From contig NZ_JAKIHP010000004.1 of NCBI RefSeq assembly GCF_021608265.1, forward strand, positions 1 to 64,000: a stretch of DNA of 64,000 nt, read 5' to 3'. Source of the stretch: Flavobacterium wongokense (GTDB lineage Bacteria > Bacteroidota > Bacteroidia > Flavobacteriales > Flavobacteriaceae). Within the stretch, counting starts at the first letter, position 1. Each line of letters starts with the position of its first letter. Positions 18,501 through 28,168 of this stretch are shown here, in pieces. Made by a program: the position numbers and the translations under genes. The notes beneath the pieces are model-generated. The model was not told where the DNA came from. It saw only the letters and a list, made by a program, of their open reading frames with translations, and did no database searches.

Positions 18501-19637
18501 ATGAAATCTATTGTGACCAAATTTTTATTGTCGCTGAGCCTCTTGTTTCTTTTCAGCTGCAAAAGCGAAACAAAGACAGCAACAGCAGTCTCTTCTGAAA
18601 ATACTGTTCATTACGCCAAGGGTTTTTCGATTCAGAATTACGAAGGATATTCGGTTGTAACCGTCAGCAATCCGTGGCCAAAAGCAACCAAAACCTATAC
18701 TTACATCCTAAAGGAAAAAGATGGAATTGTTCCTGACAGCCTGAAACAAAATCTTGTTATTCCGATTCCAATAAAAACCATAGTGGTAACTTCAACAACC
18801 CACATTCCTTCATTGGAAATGCTTAACGAAGTGAATTCGCTGGTTGGTTTTCCGCATTGTGATTATATTTCTTCTGAAAAAGTCCGAGCCCAAATTGACG
18901 CCGGAAAAATTAAGGAACTGGGCAATAACCAGGATTTGAATACGGAAGTAATCCTCGATTTACAGCCCGACATTATCATTGGCTATGGCATTGACAACAA
19001 AAATCCAACTCTGGACAACCTGCAGAAAAGTGGTTTGAAAGTGATGCTCAACGGTGACTGGAACGAAGAAACCGCTTTGGGCAAAGCCGAATGGGTTAAG
19101 TTTTTTGGCGCTTTGTATGGCAAACAAAAAGAAGCCGGCGAATTGTTCACCAAAATAGAAAAAGACTATGTCAATACTCTGGAAATTGCCAAACTTGCCA
19201 AGACCACTCCAACCATTTTGGCCGGAGACATGTTTGAAGACCGATGGTATTTACCAAAAGGAACGAGTTGGGGAAGCCTGCTTTTGAAACAGGCCAACGG
19301 CAATTATTTATGGCAGGAAACCAGCGGAACGGGAAGTTTATCGTTGTCGTTTGAAACGGTTTTTGAAAAAGCCAAAAATGCAGACCTTTGGATTACTTCG
19401 GGGCAGTTTTCCACCTTAAAGGAAATGACAGATATGAATCCGCATTACGCCAAATTTGACGCTTTTACCAATAAAAATGTCTACACTTTCAGCAGGAAAA
19501 AAGGAAAAACCGGCGGAATCCTGTATTATGAATTGGCACCCAACCGACCGGATTTGGTTTTGAAGGATTTGGTAAAAATCCTGCATCCCGAATTGCTGGT
19601 GGGCTACAAACCTTTTTTCTTTGAAAAATTACAATAA
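18501..19637 (+). CDS. btuF: ABC transporter substrate-binding lipoprotein for cobalamin (BtuF-like)
   Basis: The start at 18501 gives 378 residues beginning MKSIVTKFLLSLSLLFLFSC, a lipoprotein signal with lipobox LFSC; the frame is open to 18459, but a promoter lies in between. The body has two Rossmann-like lobes of the periplasmic-binding class III fold (TSTTHIPSLEMLNEV, then LQPDIIIGYG). It binds a corrinoid or iron complex and passes it to the permease. The B12 assignment rests on the adjacent riboswitch-btuB unit. Confidence 0.85.
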   Translation: MKSIVTKFLLSLSLLFLFSCKSETKTATAVSSENTVHYAKGFSIQNYEGYSVVTVSNPWPKATKTYTYILKEKDGIVPDSLKQNLVIPIPIKTIVVTSTTHIPSLEMLNEVNSLVGFPHCDYISSEKVRAQIDAGKIKELGNNQDLNTEVILDLQPDIIIGYGIDNKNPTLDNLQKSGLKVMLNGDWNEETALGKAEWVKFFGALYGKQKEAGELFTKIEKDYVNTLEIAKLAKTTPTILAGDMFEDRWYLPKGTSWGSLLLKQANGNYLWQETSGTGSLSLSFETVFEKAKNADLWITSGQFSTLKEMTDMNPHYAKFDAFTNKNVYTFSRKKGKTGGILYYELAPNRPDLVLKDLVKILHPELLVGYKPFFFEKLQ

Positions 19638-20669
19638 TTGAAAAACAGGAACTCCATATTATTTTCAGGATTGTCATTGCTGTTGCTGGCAGTATTCGTT
19701 TTGAACATTTCCTTTGGCCAGGTTGCCATTCCGATGAAGGAAGTTTTCAGAAGCCTGCTTGGAGGTGAGTCGTCTAAGGAAACCTGGGAATACATCATCA
19801 TTAATTTCCGTCTGCCTAAAGCCATTACCGCGGTACTGGTTGGTGTTGGGCTTTCGATTTCGGGATTGCTGATGCAGACGTTGTTCCGGAATCCGCTTGC
19901 CGGTCCTTATGTGTTGGGATTGAGTTCGGGTTCGAGCCTTGGTGTTGCTTTTGTCATTCTTGGCGCAGGATTACTGCCTGCTGTTTTTTCACAGTTTTTA
20001 TTGTCATCCTACGGAATAATACTCGCATCCTGTATAGGAAGTTCTTTGGTTTTGCTGATGATATTGGTGGTCTCACAACGGCTGCGCGATACGATGTCCA
20101 TCCTTATTGTGGGCTTGATGTTCAGTAGTTTTACGAGTGCGATTGTCAGCGTTTTTTCGTATTTCAGTACGGCCGAACAATTACAGAAATATACATTTTG
20201 GTCGATGGGAAGCATCGGTAATATTTCGTGGACAAACATAGCAATTTTAGCGATTTGTGTTTTTATCGGATTACTTCTGAGCCTGCTTTCCTTAAAGTCT
20301 TTAGACGCTTTGCTTTTGGGTGAAAATTATGCCAAGAGTATGGGGTTGAACATTTCAAAAGCACGTTACATCATTATTTTTGCGACCAGCATTTTGGCGG
20401 GAAGCATTACAGCATTTGCCGGGCCAATAGCATTTATCGGGCTTGCGGTTCCGCATTTGGGAAAATTATTATTCAAAACCAGCAATCACAAAATCCTGTT
20501 TGCCGGAACGTTTTTCATAGGCTCGATAATTATGTTGCTTTGCGATACGGTTTCGCAAATGCCGGGTTTTGATTTTACGTTACCCATCAATGCGATAACC
20601 TCTATAATTGGAGCACCAATGGTGATTTGGCTGATAGTCAGCAGAAAAAATAAAAATAGTGTCATATAG
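19638..20669 (+). CDS. btuC: FecCD-family ABC permease (BtuC-like)
   Basis: The 343-residue protein has about ten hydrophobic segments and family motifs RLPKAITAVLVGVGLSISG, NPLAGPYVLGLSSGSSLG and FIGLAVPHLGK. The start codon is TTG at 19638, immediately after the btuF stop with no spacer, which suggests translational coupling. It forms the inner-membrane channel of the cobalamin importer. Confidence 0.88.
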   Translation: MKNRNSILFSGLSLLLLAVFVLNISFGQVAIPMKEVFRSLLGGESSKETWEYIIINFRLPKAITAVLVGVGLSISGLLMQTLFRNPLAGPYVLGLSSGSSLGVAFVILGAGLLPAVFSQFLLSSYGIILASCIGSSLVLLMILVVSQRLRDTMSILIVGLMFSSFTSAIVSVFSYFSTAEQLQKYTFWSMGSIGNISWTNIAILAICVFIGLLLSLLSLKSLDALLLGENYAKSMGLNISKARYIIIFATSILAGSITAFAGPIAFIGLAVPHLGKLLFKTSNHKILFAGTFFIGSIIMLLCDTVSQMPGFDFTLPINAITSIIGAPMVIWLIVSRKNKNSVI

Positions 20670-20671
20670 CT

Positions 20672-21463
20672 TTGGAACAGCCTAAAAAAATACTAAACGC
20701 TTCCGGACTGAGCATTGGTTACAAATCCAAAAGCCATCAGATTGTCATTGCCCAAAATTTAAACATTGATTTAGAAAACGGGAAACTCATAGCATTGGTT
20801 GGCGCCAACGGCATTGGAAAATCTACGCTTTTGCGGACGCTTACCGGAATCCAGAAGCCTTTGGGCGGAACAGTTGCGCTGAATGGCAGGGACATTTTTT
20901 CGTATCAGCCTTTGGATTTGGCACAGAACCTGAGTTTGGTTTTGACCGAAAGCCTTCCTCCAAGCAATCTTACCGTTTTTGAGCTCATCGCTTTGGGAAG
21001 ACAACCTTATACGAATTGGCTTGGCAAATTATCGAATGACGATTTGGAGAAAGTAAATGAGGCAATTGCCCTTACGCATATCGAACATCTGATTGATAAA
21101 AGGCATTACGAAATCAGCGATGGCCAATTGCAGGTTGTTTTGATTGCAAGAGCATTGGCACAGGATACGCCCTTAATTATTCTGGACGAACCAACCACTC
21201 ACCTGGATTTGTTTCACAAGGTTTCGGTTTTTAAACTGCTGAAAAAACTCTCGAAGGAAACCAACAAATGCATATTGTTTTCGACCCACGACATCGATTT
21301 GGCGATACAGCTTTCGGATGAAATGATTGTAATGACCGAAGATTTTGTCGAACAGGATCAGCCGTGTAATTTAATCCGCAAAGGAGTTTTCGATAACATC
21401 TTCAAGGATGAATCGCTTTTTTTTGACAAAGAAAAGGGGAAATTCAGCTTCAAAAACCTGTAA
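20672..21463 (+). CDS. btuD: ABC transporter ATP-binding protein (BtuD-like)
   Basis: The 263-residue protein has Walker A GANGIGKST (residues ~43-51), a signature reading SDGQLQ instead of LSGGQ, Walker B LIILDEPTTHLD, and an H-loop STHDID. The Asp in the signature is also seen in related Bacteroidota proteins, as far as I recall. The start is TTG at 20672, two bases after the permease stop. It powers the BtuC channel. Third gene of the operon. Confidence 0.87.
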   Translation: MEQPKKILNASGLSIGYKSKSHQIVIAQNLNIDLENGKLIALVGANGIGKSTLLRTLTGIQKPLGGTVALNGRDIFSYQPLDLAQNLSLVLTESLPPSNLTVFELIALGRQPYTNWLGKLSNDDLEKVNEAIALTHIEHLIDKRHYEISDGQLQVVLIARALAQDTPLIILDEPTTHLDLFHKVSVFKLLKKLSKETNKCILFSTHDIDLAIQLSDEMIVMTEDFVEQDQPCNLIRKGVFDNIFKDESLFFDKEKGKFSFKNL

Positions 21464-21471
21464 ATAATTGT

Positions 21472-21479
21472 TATCTTTG
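21472..21479 (+). promoter_or_regulatory. -7 promoter element
   Basis: TATCTTTG is an exact TAnnTTTG match 22 bp before the ATG at 21502, so this gene is separate from btuFCD. Confidence 0.65.
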
Positions 21480-21501
21480 AAAGACCGCTAAATCTTTCAA
21501 G

Positions 21502-21999
21502 ATGAAACACCTTCTTCAAATAAGCCTGTTACTTTTCTTTACAATCTGTTCGGCACAACCCAAATTGGAATTAACGCCTCAGGGTTTTCAGCCTTTGGAA
21601 ATGCCAACTCCCAACCGACCTTTGGATCAATTGATGGAAGGTTCCAAAAACTGGGCTCCTTATTTCAATAAAAAAACCTATGATATTTTTGATGTGACTG
21701 AAAATTCACTTTCCATCGAAGCCCGTGTTGAGAATGGATACTATTATTATAATGTGGGTGTAAAATACAATTGCGATATTGTGTATACGCTTAAAATTGA
21801 ATTTAGGCCGGATAAAAAATATACCTTGGCTATTGCCGTCAAGGAAATTTATGCCAAGAATGTGCTGACCAAAACTACGGTAGCCGATTTTTTTACCGCC
21901 GATGGAAAGTTAAAGGATGATTTTCGGGATGCCAAGCCTTCGTTGGAAAACACAATAAATAAGATTGTAAAATCCTATGTGAATTTTATCAATCAGTAA
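21502..21999 (+). CDS. Hypothetical secreted protein
   Basis: The 165-residue protein has a signal peptide (MKHLLQISLLLFFTICSAQ). The mature part has a Pro-rich start (TPQGFQPLEMPTPNRPLD) and then an alternating beta pattern (YYYYNVGVKYNCDIVYTLKIEF) ending in an amphipathic helix. No family is recognised with certainty; the layout is that of small exported alpha/beta proteins of Bacteroidota. Its stop abuts the convergent trmL gene with no gap. Confidence 0.75.
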   Translation: MKHLLQISLLLFFTICSAQPKLELTPQGFQPLEMPTPNRPLDQLMEGSKNWAPYFNKKTYDIFDVTENSLSIEARVENGYYYYNVGVKYNCDIVYTLKIEFRPDKKYTLAIAVKEIYAKNVLTKTTVADFFTADGKLKDDFRDAKPSLENTINKIVKSYVNFINQ

Positions 22000-22461
22000 T
22001 TAGCCTTGATTATTCAATCGAATCTGCCTTTTGGCTTCGCCAACTACAAAAGCCACCGAATTCGCGATATTGTAACTTCGGATTAAATTGGACATTGGAA
22101 TTGTCAGATGATTGTCAAACAGCGCCAAAAATTCCTTACTCAAACCCACACTTTCCTTCCCAAAAACCAGCCAGTCTCCATCCTGGAACTCTGCGTCATA
22201 AATCGATTTTTCTGCGTGGGAACTCATCAGGAAAACCCGTGATTTGTCCTTTATCTGTTTCATCCATTCGGCCACATTTTGGTATTCGGTGACATCCAAA
22301 TGCACCCAATAATCTAAACCCGAACGCTTTAGGTTTTTGTCATTGATGACAAATCCAAAAGGATGAATCAGGTGCAGTCGGCTTTCGGTACCTACGCTAA
22401 GCCTTCCTATGTTACCTGTGTTGTTTGGGATTTCGGGTTCTACTAAAACGATGTTGAGCAT
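22000..22461 (-). CDS. trmL: tRNA (cytidine(34)-2'-O)-methyltransferase
   Basis: The 153-residue protein has the SPOUT fold of the TrmL/YibK family: LNIVLVEPEIPNNTGNIGR at the start, then LVFGKESVGLSKE and the C-terminal knot IPMSNLIRSYNIANSVAFVVGEA-like region. It methylates the wobble ribose of leucine tRNAs using S-adenosylmethionine. It follows the pseudouridine synthase gene by 14 bp, so the two RNA-modification genes form an operon. Confidence 0.93.
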   Translation of the reverse strand: MLNIVLVEPEIPNNTGNIGRLSVGTESRLHLIHPFGFVINDKNLKRSGLDYWVHLDVTEYQNVAEWMKQIKDKSRVFLMSSHAEKSIYDAEFQDGDWLVFGKESVGLSKEFLALFDNHLTIPMSNLIRSYNIANSVAFVVGEAKRQIRLNNQG

Positions 22462-22475
22462 TTTTGATTTGTAGT

Positions 22476-23054
22476 TTATGGTTTATGGGTGAAAAAATTT
22501 TCTACTTCAATAACTTCTCCTGCGTTAAGCTGCAAAGATAAAGTACCAACACGGATTCTGATCAATCTTAAGGTTGGAAATCCGACAGCTGCAGTCATTT
22601 TACGAACCTGCCGGAACTTACCTTCGGTTATCGTTATTGAAACCCAGCTTGTTGGCCCGTGACGCTCATCGCGAATTTTCCTGCCTTCACCAATGCAATC
22701 CGGAAGTTCGGATATTATTCGGGCTTCGCACTTTTTGGTGGTGTATTTTATTCCTTTAAAACCAATTTCGACTCCGTTTTTCAAAAGCTGAACCGCTTCT
22801 TCGGTAATGCGTCCGTCGACCTGCGCATAATATTCCTTTTCGACAGTTTTGCTGCGTACCATTTCGCTCACTTTTCCGTCTGTTGTAAGCAGGAGCAATC
22901 CTTCCGAATCCTCATCCAAACGTCCAATTGCCATGGTTCCTTCGGGAAAATCATAGAGTTCGCCCAGCAGTTTTTTATGCCTTTTTTTTTCATAAATAAA
23001 CTGGCTCAGGTAACCATGAGGTTTGTGCAGAATGAAGTTTCGGATTCGAATCAT
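22476..23054 (-). CDS. rRNA pseudouridine synthase, RsuA/RluE family
   Basis: The 192-residue protein has no S4 domain and has the family motifs NFILHKPHGYLSQF, IGRLDEDSEGLLLLTTDG with the catalytic Asp, and EGKFRQVRKMTAAVG. The size fits RluE, which modifies 23S rRNA near U2457 in E. coli; the precise target here is inference. First gene of the pair with trmL. Confidence 0.88.
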   Translation of the reverse strand: MIRIRNFILHKPHGYLSQFIYEKKRHKKLLGELYDFPEGTMAIGRLDEDSEGLLLLTTDGKVSEMVRSKTVEKEYYAQVDGRITEEAVQLLKNGVEIGFKGIKYTTKKCEARIISELPDCIGEGRKIRDERHGPTSWVSITITEGKFRQVRKMTAAVGFPTLRLIRIRVGTLSLQLNAGEVIEVENFFTHKP

Positions 23055-23151
23055 ATTAACATAAAAATCATATAATGAAATGTTAAAATCATATAAAAAG
23101 GTTGGTCAAATTTAAGGCTAATTTTAACAAACTAATTTAAACCTTTATGAT

Positions 23152-23406
23152 ATGAAAACTATTTTTACACTTCTGGCTAATTTGGCATCACTGGCTTTTG
23201 GATATGTATTTGTATCTAACTTAAAACAATCTGCTGACTTTGGATATTTAATCTATATGTCACTATTAGTTATACTGTTTTTCATCTTCATTATTTTGGG
23301 TGTCCTGAGCTTTCCTAAAAAAGGAAAATCCAGAAGATTGTTCTATAACAGTTATTCCGACCGAAGAACAAAAGATGACAAATTTTATTCTTTTATGCAT
23401 GAATAA
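23152..23406 (+). CDS. Small hypothetical membrane protein
   Basis: This is an 84-residue protein with two hydrophobic segments (about 5-24 and 33-53), followed by a basic, polar tail with KKGKSRR and SYSDRRTKDD. No family is recognised. It lies 43 bp before rmuC on the same strand and could be co-transcribed. Codon use is like its neighbours. Confidence 0.65.
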   Translation: MKTIFTLLANLASLAFGYVFVSNLKQSADFGYLIYMSLLVILFFIFIILGVLSFPKKGKSRRLFYNSYSDRRTKDDKFYSFMHE

Positions 23407-23449
23407 TTAACCCATTTGTTTCATATATTTACTTTCAAATAAGTTATAT

Positions 23450-24781
23450 ATGAACGCCACCATTCTTTCCATTTTAATATTTATAATCGCTTTATTTCTA
23501 GGCATTTACTTCGGAAAAATATTTTTTTCCGTCAATTCAAAATCCGAAAAAGCTTCACTCGAAGAAAAAATAAACGGTTTGCTGCAGCAAATTGAGCAAT
23601 TCAAAAACCAATTGAACCAAACCGTCCAGGAACGCGAAAATATCCGTACCGAAAAAGAGGCTCTTGCCATTCAGTTATCCAAAAAAGAGACCGATTTTGA
23701 GAATCTTTGGGAACGCAACAAAGAGCAAAAGGACGAAGTGGAAAAACTACAGGAAAAATTCACCAAGGAATTTGAAAACCTGGCCAATAAAATCCTTGAG
23801 GAAAAGACCAATAAATTTACCGAACAAAACAAGGAAAACCTCAAAACCATCCTGTCACCACTAAGCGAAAAAATCCAACTTTTCGAAAAGAAAGTCGAAG
23901 ACACACACAAGGAAAGCATCGATTACCATGCCGCTTTGCGCCAACAGATTTTGGGCCTCCGCGAAATGAATGAGCAGATGAGCAAGGAAACCCTGAATCT
24001 GACCAAAGCCCTTAAAGGCGATAGTAAAATGCAGGGAAACTGGGGCGAATTGATATTGGAACGCGTGTTGGAAAAATCGGGTTTGGAAAAAGGACGCGAA
24101 TATGAAGTACAGCAGAGTTTTACTGCCGAAGACGGCAATCGCGTTTTCCCTGATGTTGTAATAAACCTTCCTGACGGAAAGAAAATGGTGGTGGATTCTA
24201 AGGTAACCCTAACGGCTTATGAGCGTTATGTTAACGAAGAAGACGATGTTGAAAAAGCACAATATCTTAAAGAACATGTTTTGTCCATCAGGCGTCATGT
24301 GGAGCAATTAAGTGGCAAGAACTATCACGATTTATACCAAATGGAAAGCCCGGATTTTGTGCTGCTTTTCATCCCAATTGAATCGGCTTTTGCTTTGGCA
24401 TTGAATGAAGATACTTCGCTTTACAACAAAGCATTCGAAAAAAATATTGTCATTGTAACGCCGTCAACATTGTTGGCAACGCTTCGAACGATTGACAGCA
24501 TGTGGACCAACCAGAAACAGCAGGAAAATGCGCTTGAAATTGCACGTCAGGCCGGAGCTTTATACGATAAATTTGAAGGTTTTGTTTCCGATTTGGTAAA
24601 AGTGGGCAATAAAATAAAAGACTCAAAATCGGAATATGATAATGCAATGAACAAGTTGGTTGAAGGAAGTGGAAATCTTATCAACAGAGTGGAAAACCTT
24701 AAAAAAATGGGAGCTAAAGCCAAAAAATCCTTACCCGAAAATATCCTTCAGCGTGCCAATGCGGAGGAATCGGAATCCTAA
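23450..24781 (+). CDS. rmuC: DNA recombination protein RmuC
   Basis: The 443-residue protein has an N-terminal membrane anchor (residues 3-22), a long coiled coil (about 30-190), and the RmuC nuclease-like domain. That domain has the segment GNWGELILERVLEKSGL and the PDD-like core FPDVVINLPDGKKMVVDSKVTL. It is linked to suppression of inversions at short inverted repeats in E. coli; the biochemical activity is not settled. Confidence 0.93.
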   Translation: MNATILSILIFIIALFLGIYFGKIFFSVNSKSEKASLEEKINGLLQQIEQFKNQLNQTVQERENIRTEKEALAIQLSKKETDFENLWERNKEQKDEVEKLQEKFTKEFENLANKILEEKTNKFTEQNKENLKTILSPLSEKIQLFEKKVEDTHKESIDYHAALRQQILGLREMNEQMSKETLNLTKALKGDSKMQGNWGELILERVLEKSGLEKGREYEVQQSFTAEDGNRVFPDVVINLPDGKKMVVDSKVTLTAYERYVNEEDDVEKAQYLKEHVLSIRRHVEQLSGKNYHDLYQMESPDFVLLFIPIESAFALALNEDTSLYNKAFEKNIVIVTPSTLLATLRTIDSMWTNQKQQENALEIARQAGALYDKFEGFVSDLVKVGNKIKDSKSEYDNAMNKLVEGSGNLINRVENLKKMGAKAKKSLPENILQRANAEESES

Positions 24782-24904
24782 AAAATTAAAGTGTTCTCAT
24801 GTTAAATTAGGAAGTTTTTAAACTTTTACTTAAACTATTCTTATAAATAGTTAACAATTTTTATTAGTAATCAAATAATTGGTAGGATATTACAAAATAT
24901 TTAC

Positions 24905-24912
24905 TATTTTTG
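24905..24912 (+). promoter_or_regulatory. -7 promoter element of the first cytochrome/FG-GAP module
   Basis: TATTTTTG matches TAnnTTTG and ends 20 bp before the ATG at 24932. The second module copy has TATATTTG at nearly the same distance (28293-28300). Confidence 0.65.
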
Positions 24913-24931
24913 GTTGCGATTTGAAAAAAAT

Positions 24932-26029
24932 ATGAAAAAAAGTTACCTTGCATTTGCCCTGTGCATGCTTCTTACAGCCTTATACATCTCATGTTCAGAC
25001 ACTGATGATGAGTATGTTCCAGTGTCACCGGTTAACGTTGACCTAACTTTGGTTCCATACCAAAAATTATCCGAATACAAATTTTTTGAAGGAGGAGCAA
25101 TGAAGGACATGGTTCCTTCGCTGAATGTCATTCCGTATGAGCCTGCGAGTTCGTTATTCACGGATTATGCCTCAAAAAAGAGATTCATCTGGATGCCTCC
25201 GGGAGTTAGTGCCAGCTTTGTAGCGGGCAATAAAATCCTGGATTTTCCTGTTGGGACCGTTTTGATAAAATCATTTTATTACACCACAATCCAACCGGGA
25301 AATGTGACCAAAATCATCGAAACCCGTTTGATGGTCAGAAAAGAGGACAAATGGCATTTCTATGAATACTTATGGAATGATGAGCAGACTGATGCCGATT
25401 TGGTTTCAGGAACCGACTTTACAACCGGTGGTTTTAAAACAATTACCTTTACAAAACCGAGTGGTGAAGAAATAACTACCGACTACAGAATCCCTTCGGA
25501 TGCTGAGTGCTTTGCCTGCCATAAAATCAATGAAATTGGAACTCCAATTGGGGTTAAGCCACAAAACCTGAATCACAGCCACATGTATGGCAATACCAAT
25601 AAAAACATTTTGGCCAAATTGGTGGAACAGGGTTATTTGGATACTTATCCGGCCAACATCCTTTCGACAGTTGATTATCACGATACGACACAACCAATAA
25701 ATTTAAGGCTGCGTTCTTATCTGGATGCCAATTGCTCGCACTGCCATCAGGATGAAGCGCGTTGCTATTACAGGCCAATCCGATTCCCATTCAGCCAGAC
25801 CGATGTTGATTCGAACATTGGAATCTGCCTATTGGCGGACGAGCCTATCAGCCCAACTTTAACCAAGGTAATTGCGCCAGGAAACTATAACAAATCAATC
25901 ATGCATTTCCGTTTGAGCTCCAATGACGAGAGCGAAAGAATGCCATTATTGGGAAGAACCATTGTGCACGACGAAGGCGTTCAGCTTTTGGAAGAATACA
26001 TTTCATCGCTGACGCAAAGCTGTAATTAG
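24932..26029 (+). CDS. Diheme c-type cytochrome lipoprotein, SO2930-like family (copy 1)
   Basis: The start at ATG 24932 (365 residues) gives a lipoprotein signal ending in YISC; the frame opens with a TTG at 24914 that is not needed. Two CxxCH heme sites are visible: CFACH at about residue 193 and CSHCH at about 268. Other conserved stretches are LSEYKFFEG, PYEPASSLFTDYA, KRFIWMPPG and ERMPLLGR. The layout matches the SO2930 family of diheme cytochromes. It should sit on the envelope, facing the periplasm or cell surface. The partner gene 26072 follows by 42 bp. The role is unknown, but electron transfer is implied by the hemes. Confidence 0.85.
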   Translation: MKKSYLAFALCMLLTALYISCSDTDDEYVPVSPVNVDLTLVPYQKLSEYKFFEGGAMKDMVPSLNVIPYEPASSLFTDYASKKRFIWMPPGVSASFVAGNKILDFPVGTVLIKSFYYTTIQPGNVTKIIETRLMVRKEDKWHFYEYLWNDEQTDADLVSGTDFTTGGFKTITFTKPSGEEITTDYRIPSDAECFACHKINEIGTPIGVKPQNLNHSHMYGNTNKNILAKLVEQGYLDTYPANILSTVDYHDTTQPINLRLRSYLDANCSHCHQDEARCYYRPIRFPFSQTDVDSNIGICLLADEPISPTLTKVIAPGNYNKSIMHFRLSSNDESERMPLLGRTIVHDEGVQLLEEYISSLTQSCN

Positions 26030-26071
26030 AAACATTCAAACTAAATTATAATTAATCACAACAAACACCTT

Positions 26072-28114
26072 ATGAAAAAAACTTTACTCTTAATTGTTTT
26101 GATTTTCAGCGCTACAATTGCTGAAGCTCAGACAAATTGTGGTACTGCAGTAGAAGTCCTTTTGGGCTCTACGACAACTGCACCGACTTTTACCGGTGAA
26201 ACAGGTAGTACCGTTCCGTCACCATTGTGTGGCCTTGCATCGGGATCAGGCTCTAAAGGGAAATGGTACAAATATGTTGCAACAGCTACTCAGTCAGTAA
26301 CTGTTTCTACGCTTTTACCACAAAACAATAATGTTGATACCCGTGTGATTGTTTATTCAGGAGCTTGTGGTTCATTGACTTGTGTAGGCTCTAATGACGA
26401 TTACAATGGAACAAATTCATCTTATTTGTCTTTTAATGCTGTTGCAGGAACTACTTATACCATAGCTTTTGACAATCGTTTCAGCAATTCTGGTTTTGAT
26501 TTCACAGTTATGGTGACACCACCACCAGCACCGGACAGATTATCATTTACACTTACATCAGTTCCTGGTATTACCGGAGGTTATGACAACTGTATTGTAG
26601 ATATGAACGGTGACTTTTTGGATGATATCGTTTCAGCTGTAAGCAATACCCAATTGGTAATCACTTACCAAGGAGATAACCACGTGTTTTCTACAACTGC
26701 TTATACTGTTGCAAATACTTCTGTTTTACCTTCATGGAGCATCGCTGCAGGAGATTATGACAACAACGGATATAATGATTTGATTTATGGGTCTGGAAGT
26801 GGTATCTGCTTTTTAAAGGCAAATGCTGACGGGACAGGTTATACGACTGATAGAAAAACACAGTCTTATTTGGTACAAAGAACCAACTTTGTAGACATCA
26901 ATAACGATGGAAAGCTTGATGCATTTGCATGCGATGACAATGCTCCTAACAGATATTATATGAATGATGGCGTTGCGATGAACCACGTACAGGGTGGAAT
27001 TGGTGACTTCCCATCAGGAGGAAATTATGCTTCATGCTGGACCGATTATGATAATGATGGCGACATCGATATGGTACTTGCCAAATGTGGACAAGGTGGA
27101 TCGGGTGTTGGAGGAAATATCGACCAATTATTCAAAAACAATGGTGACGGAACTTACACTGACGTAGCTGCTTCGGCAAATATGGCAGCTCCGGAGCAAA
27201 GCTGGTCTTGTGCTGTTGGTGATTTCAACAATGATGGATGGATGGATGTTATTGAAGGTGTAAACTCAGCTTCAGATGGCCGTACCAATGTAAAAAGAAA
27301 TAATGGTGACGGAACTTTTACAAGCGTTTCCGTAGGTTCTGGTTATGATACCGATTTGACTATGGGTAGGGAATTTGTTGCCCAGGATTTTGATAATGAT
27401 GGATTCCTTGACGTACTAAGCTCAGGAAACAATATCATGTTTGGTGATGGAGCCTTCCATTTCACTCCAAATCCAAATACGTACAATATGTCAACTGTTG
27501 ACCGTCCTGTAGGTGATTTGAATAATGATGGATTCCTTGATATCCAAAACGGAACCAACGTTTTGTTCAACAATGGAAATACCAACAAATGGCTGGCTGT
27601 TAATTTACGTGGAATTGAAAGTAACAGAAACGGAATCGGTGCCAGAATCGAAATTTATGGTTCTTGGGGAAAACAAATCAGGGATGTACAAAGTGGAACC
27701 GGATTCCAAAACATGAGCACCATTACAGCTCATTTCGGAATTGGACAGGCTACAACCATTACACAGGTAATCATCAGATGGCCTTCGGGAGTTGTTGATA
27801 CGCTTAACAATGTTAATCCAAACCAAAAACTATTGGTAGTTGAAGGCTCAACTTTGGGTATCGATTCATTCAACAACGGAGTATTCTCTGTTTATCCAAA
27901 TCCTGCAAAAGATGTGGTTAACATTCAGTTAAAAGACAATTTGAACGTTACGTTAAAATCGGCTATGGTGTATGACCTGAACGGAAGAGTTGTACTTACG
28001 ACAAGTAATTTGACGCAGCCAATCAATGTTGATAAATTGGCTACCGGAACTTATATTTTGTCAATCTCTGATTCTCAAAACAGAAATTATACTCAAAAAT
28101 TCATCAAAGAGTAA
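26072..28114 (+). CDS. T9SS-secreted FG-GAP/VCBS and ASPIC-UnbV repeat protein (copy 1)
   Basis: The 680-residue protein has a signal peptide (to AEAQ, ~residue 20). An N-terminal beta domain resembling PPC/bacterial pre-peptidase C regions follows (about 20-150). Then come VCBS/FG-GAP calcium repeats (DYDNNGYNDLIYG, DYDNDGDIDMVLA, DFNNDGWMDVIEG, DFDNDGFLDVLS; about 185-500). An ASPIC/UnbV domain is at about 505-590 (NRNGIGARIEIYG, HFGIGQAT, IIRWPSG), and a type A T9SS tail (SVYPNPAKDVVNIQL to the end). It is probably a surface or secreted calcium-stabilised propeller. Second gene of module 1. Confidence 0.9.
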   Translation: MKKTLLLIVLIFSATIAEAQTNCGTAVEVLLGSTTTAPTFTGETGSTVPSPLCGLASGSGSKGKWYKYVATATQSVTVSTLLPQNNNVDTRVIVYSGACGSLTCVGSNDDYNGTNSSYLSFNAVAGTTYTIAFDNRFSNSGFDFTVMVTPPPAPDRLSFTLTSVPGITGGYDNCIVDMNGDFLDDIVSAVSNTQLVITYQGDNHVFSTTAYTVANTSVLPSWSIAAGDYDNNGYNDLIYGSGSGICFLKANADGTGYTTDRKTQSYLVQRTNFVDINNDGKLDAFACDDNAPNRYYMNDGVAMNHVQGGIGDFPSGGNYASCWTDYDNDGDIDMVLAKCGQGGSGVGGNIDQLFKNNGDGTYTDVAASANMAAPEQSWSCAVGDFNNDGWMDVIEGVNSASDGRTNVKRNNGDGTFTSVSVGSGYDTDLTMGREFVAQDFDNDGFLDVLSSGNNIMFGDGAFHFTPNPNTYNMSTVDRPVGDLNNDGFLDIQNGTNVLFNNGNTNKWLAVNLRGIESNRNGIGARIEIYGSWGKQIRDVQSGTGFQNMSTITAHFGIGQATTITQVIIRWPSGVVDTLNNVNPNQKLLVVEGSTLGIDSFNNGVFSVYPNPAKDVVNIQLKDNLNVTLKSAMVYDLNGRVVLTTSNLTQPINVDKLATGTYILSISDSQNRNYTQKFIKE

Positions 28115-28137
28115 TTTTTAGAAATAAACATCATCAG

Positions 28138-28168
28138 AAAAACGCTCCAAAATGGAGCGTTTTTTTTA
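28138..28168 (+). terminator. Terminator of module copy 1
   Basis: The arms AACGCTCCA and TGGAGCGTT, extended by A-T pairs (28138-28149 with 28153-28164), are followed by T8. It lies 24 bp after the stop of the FG-GAP gene. Confidence 0.9.
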
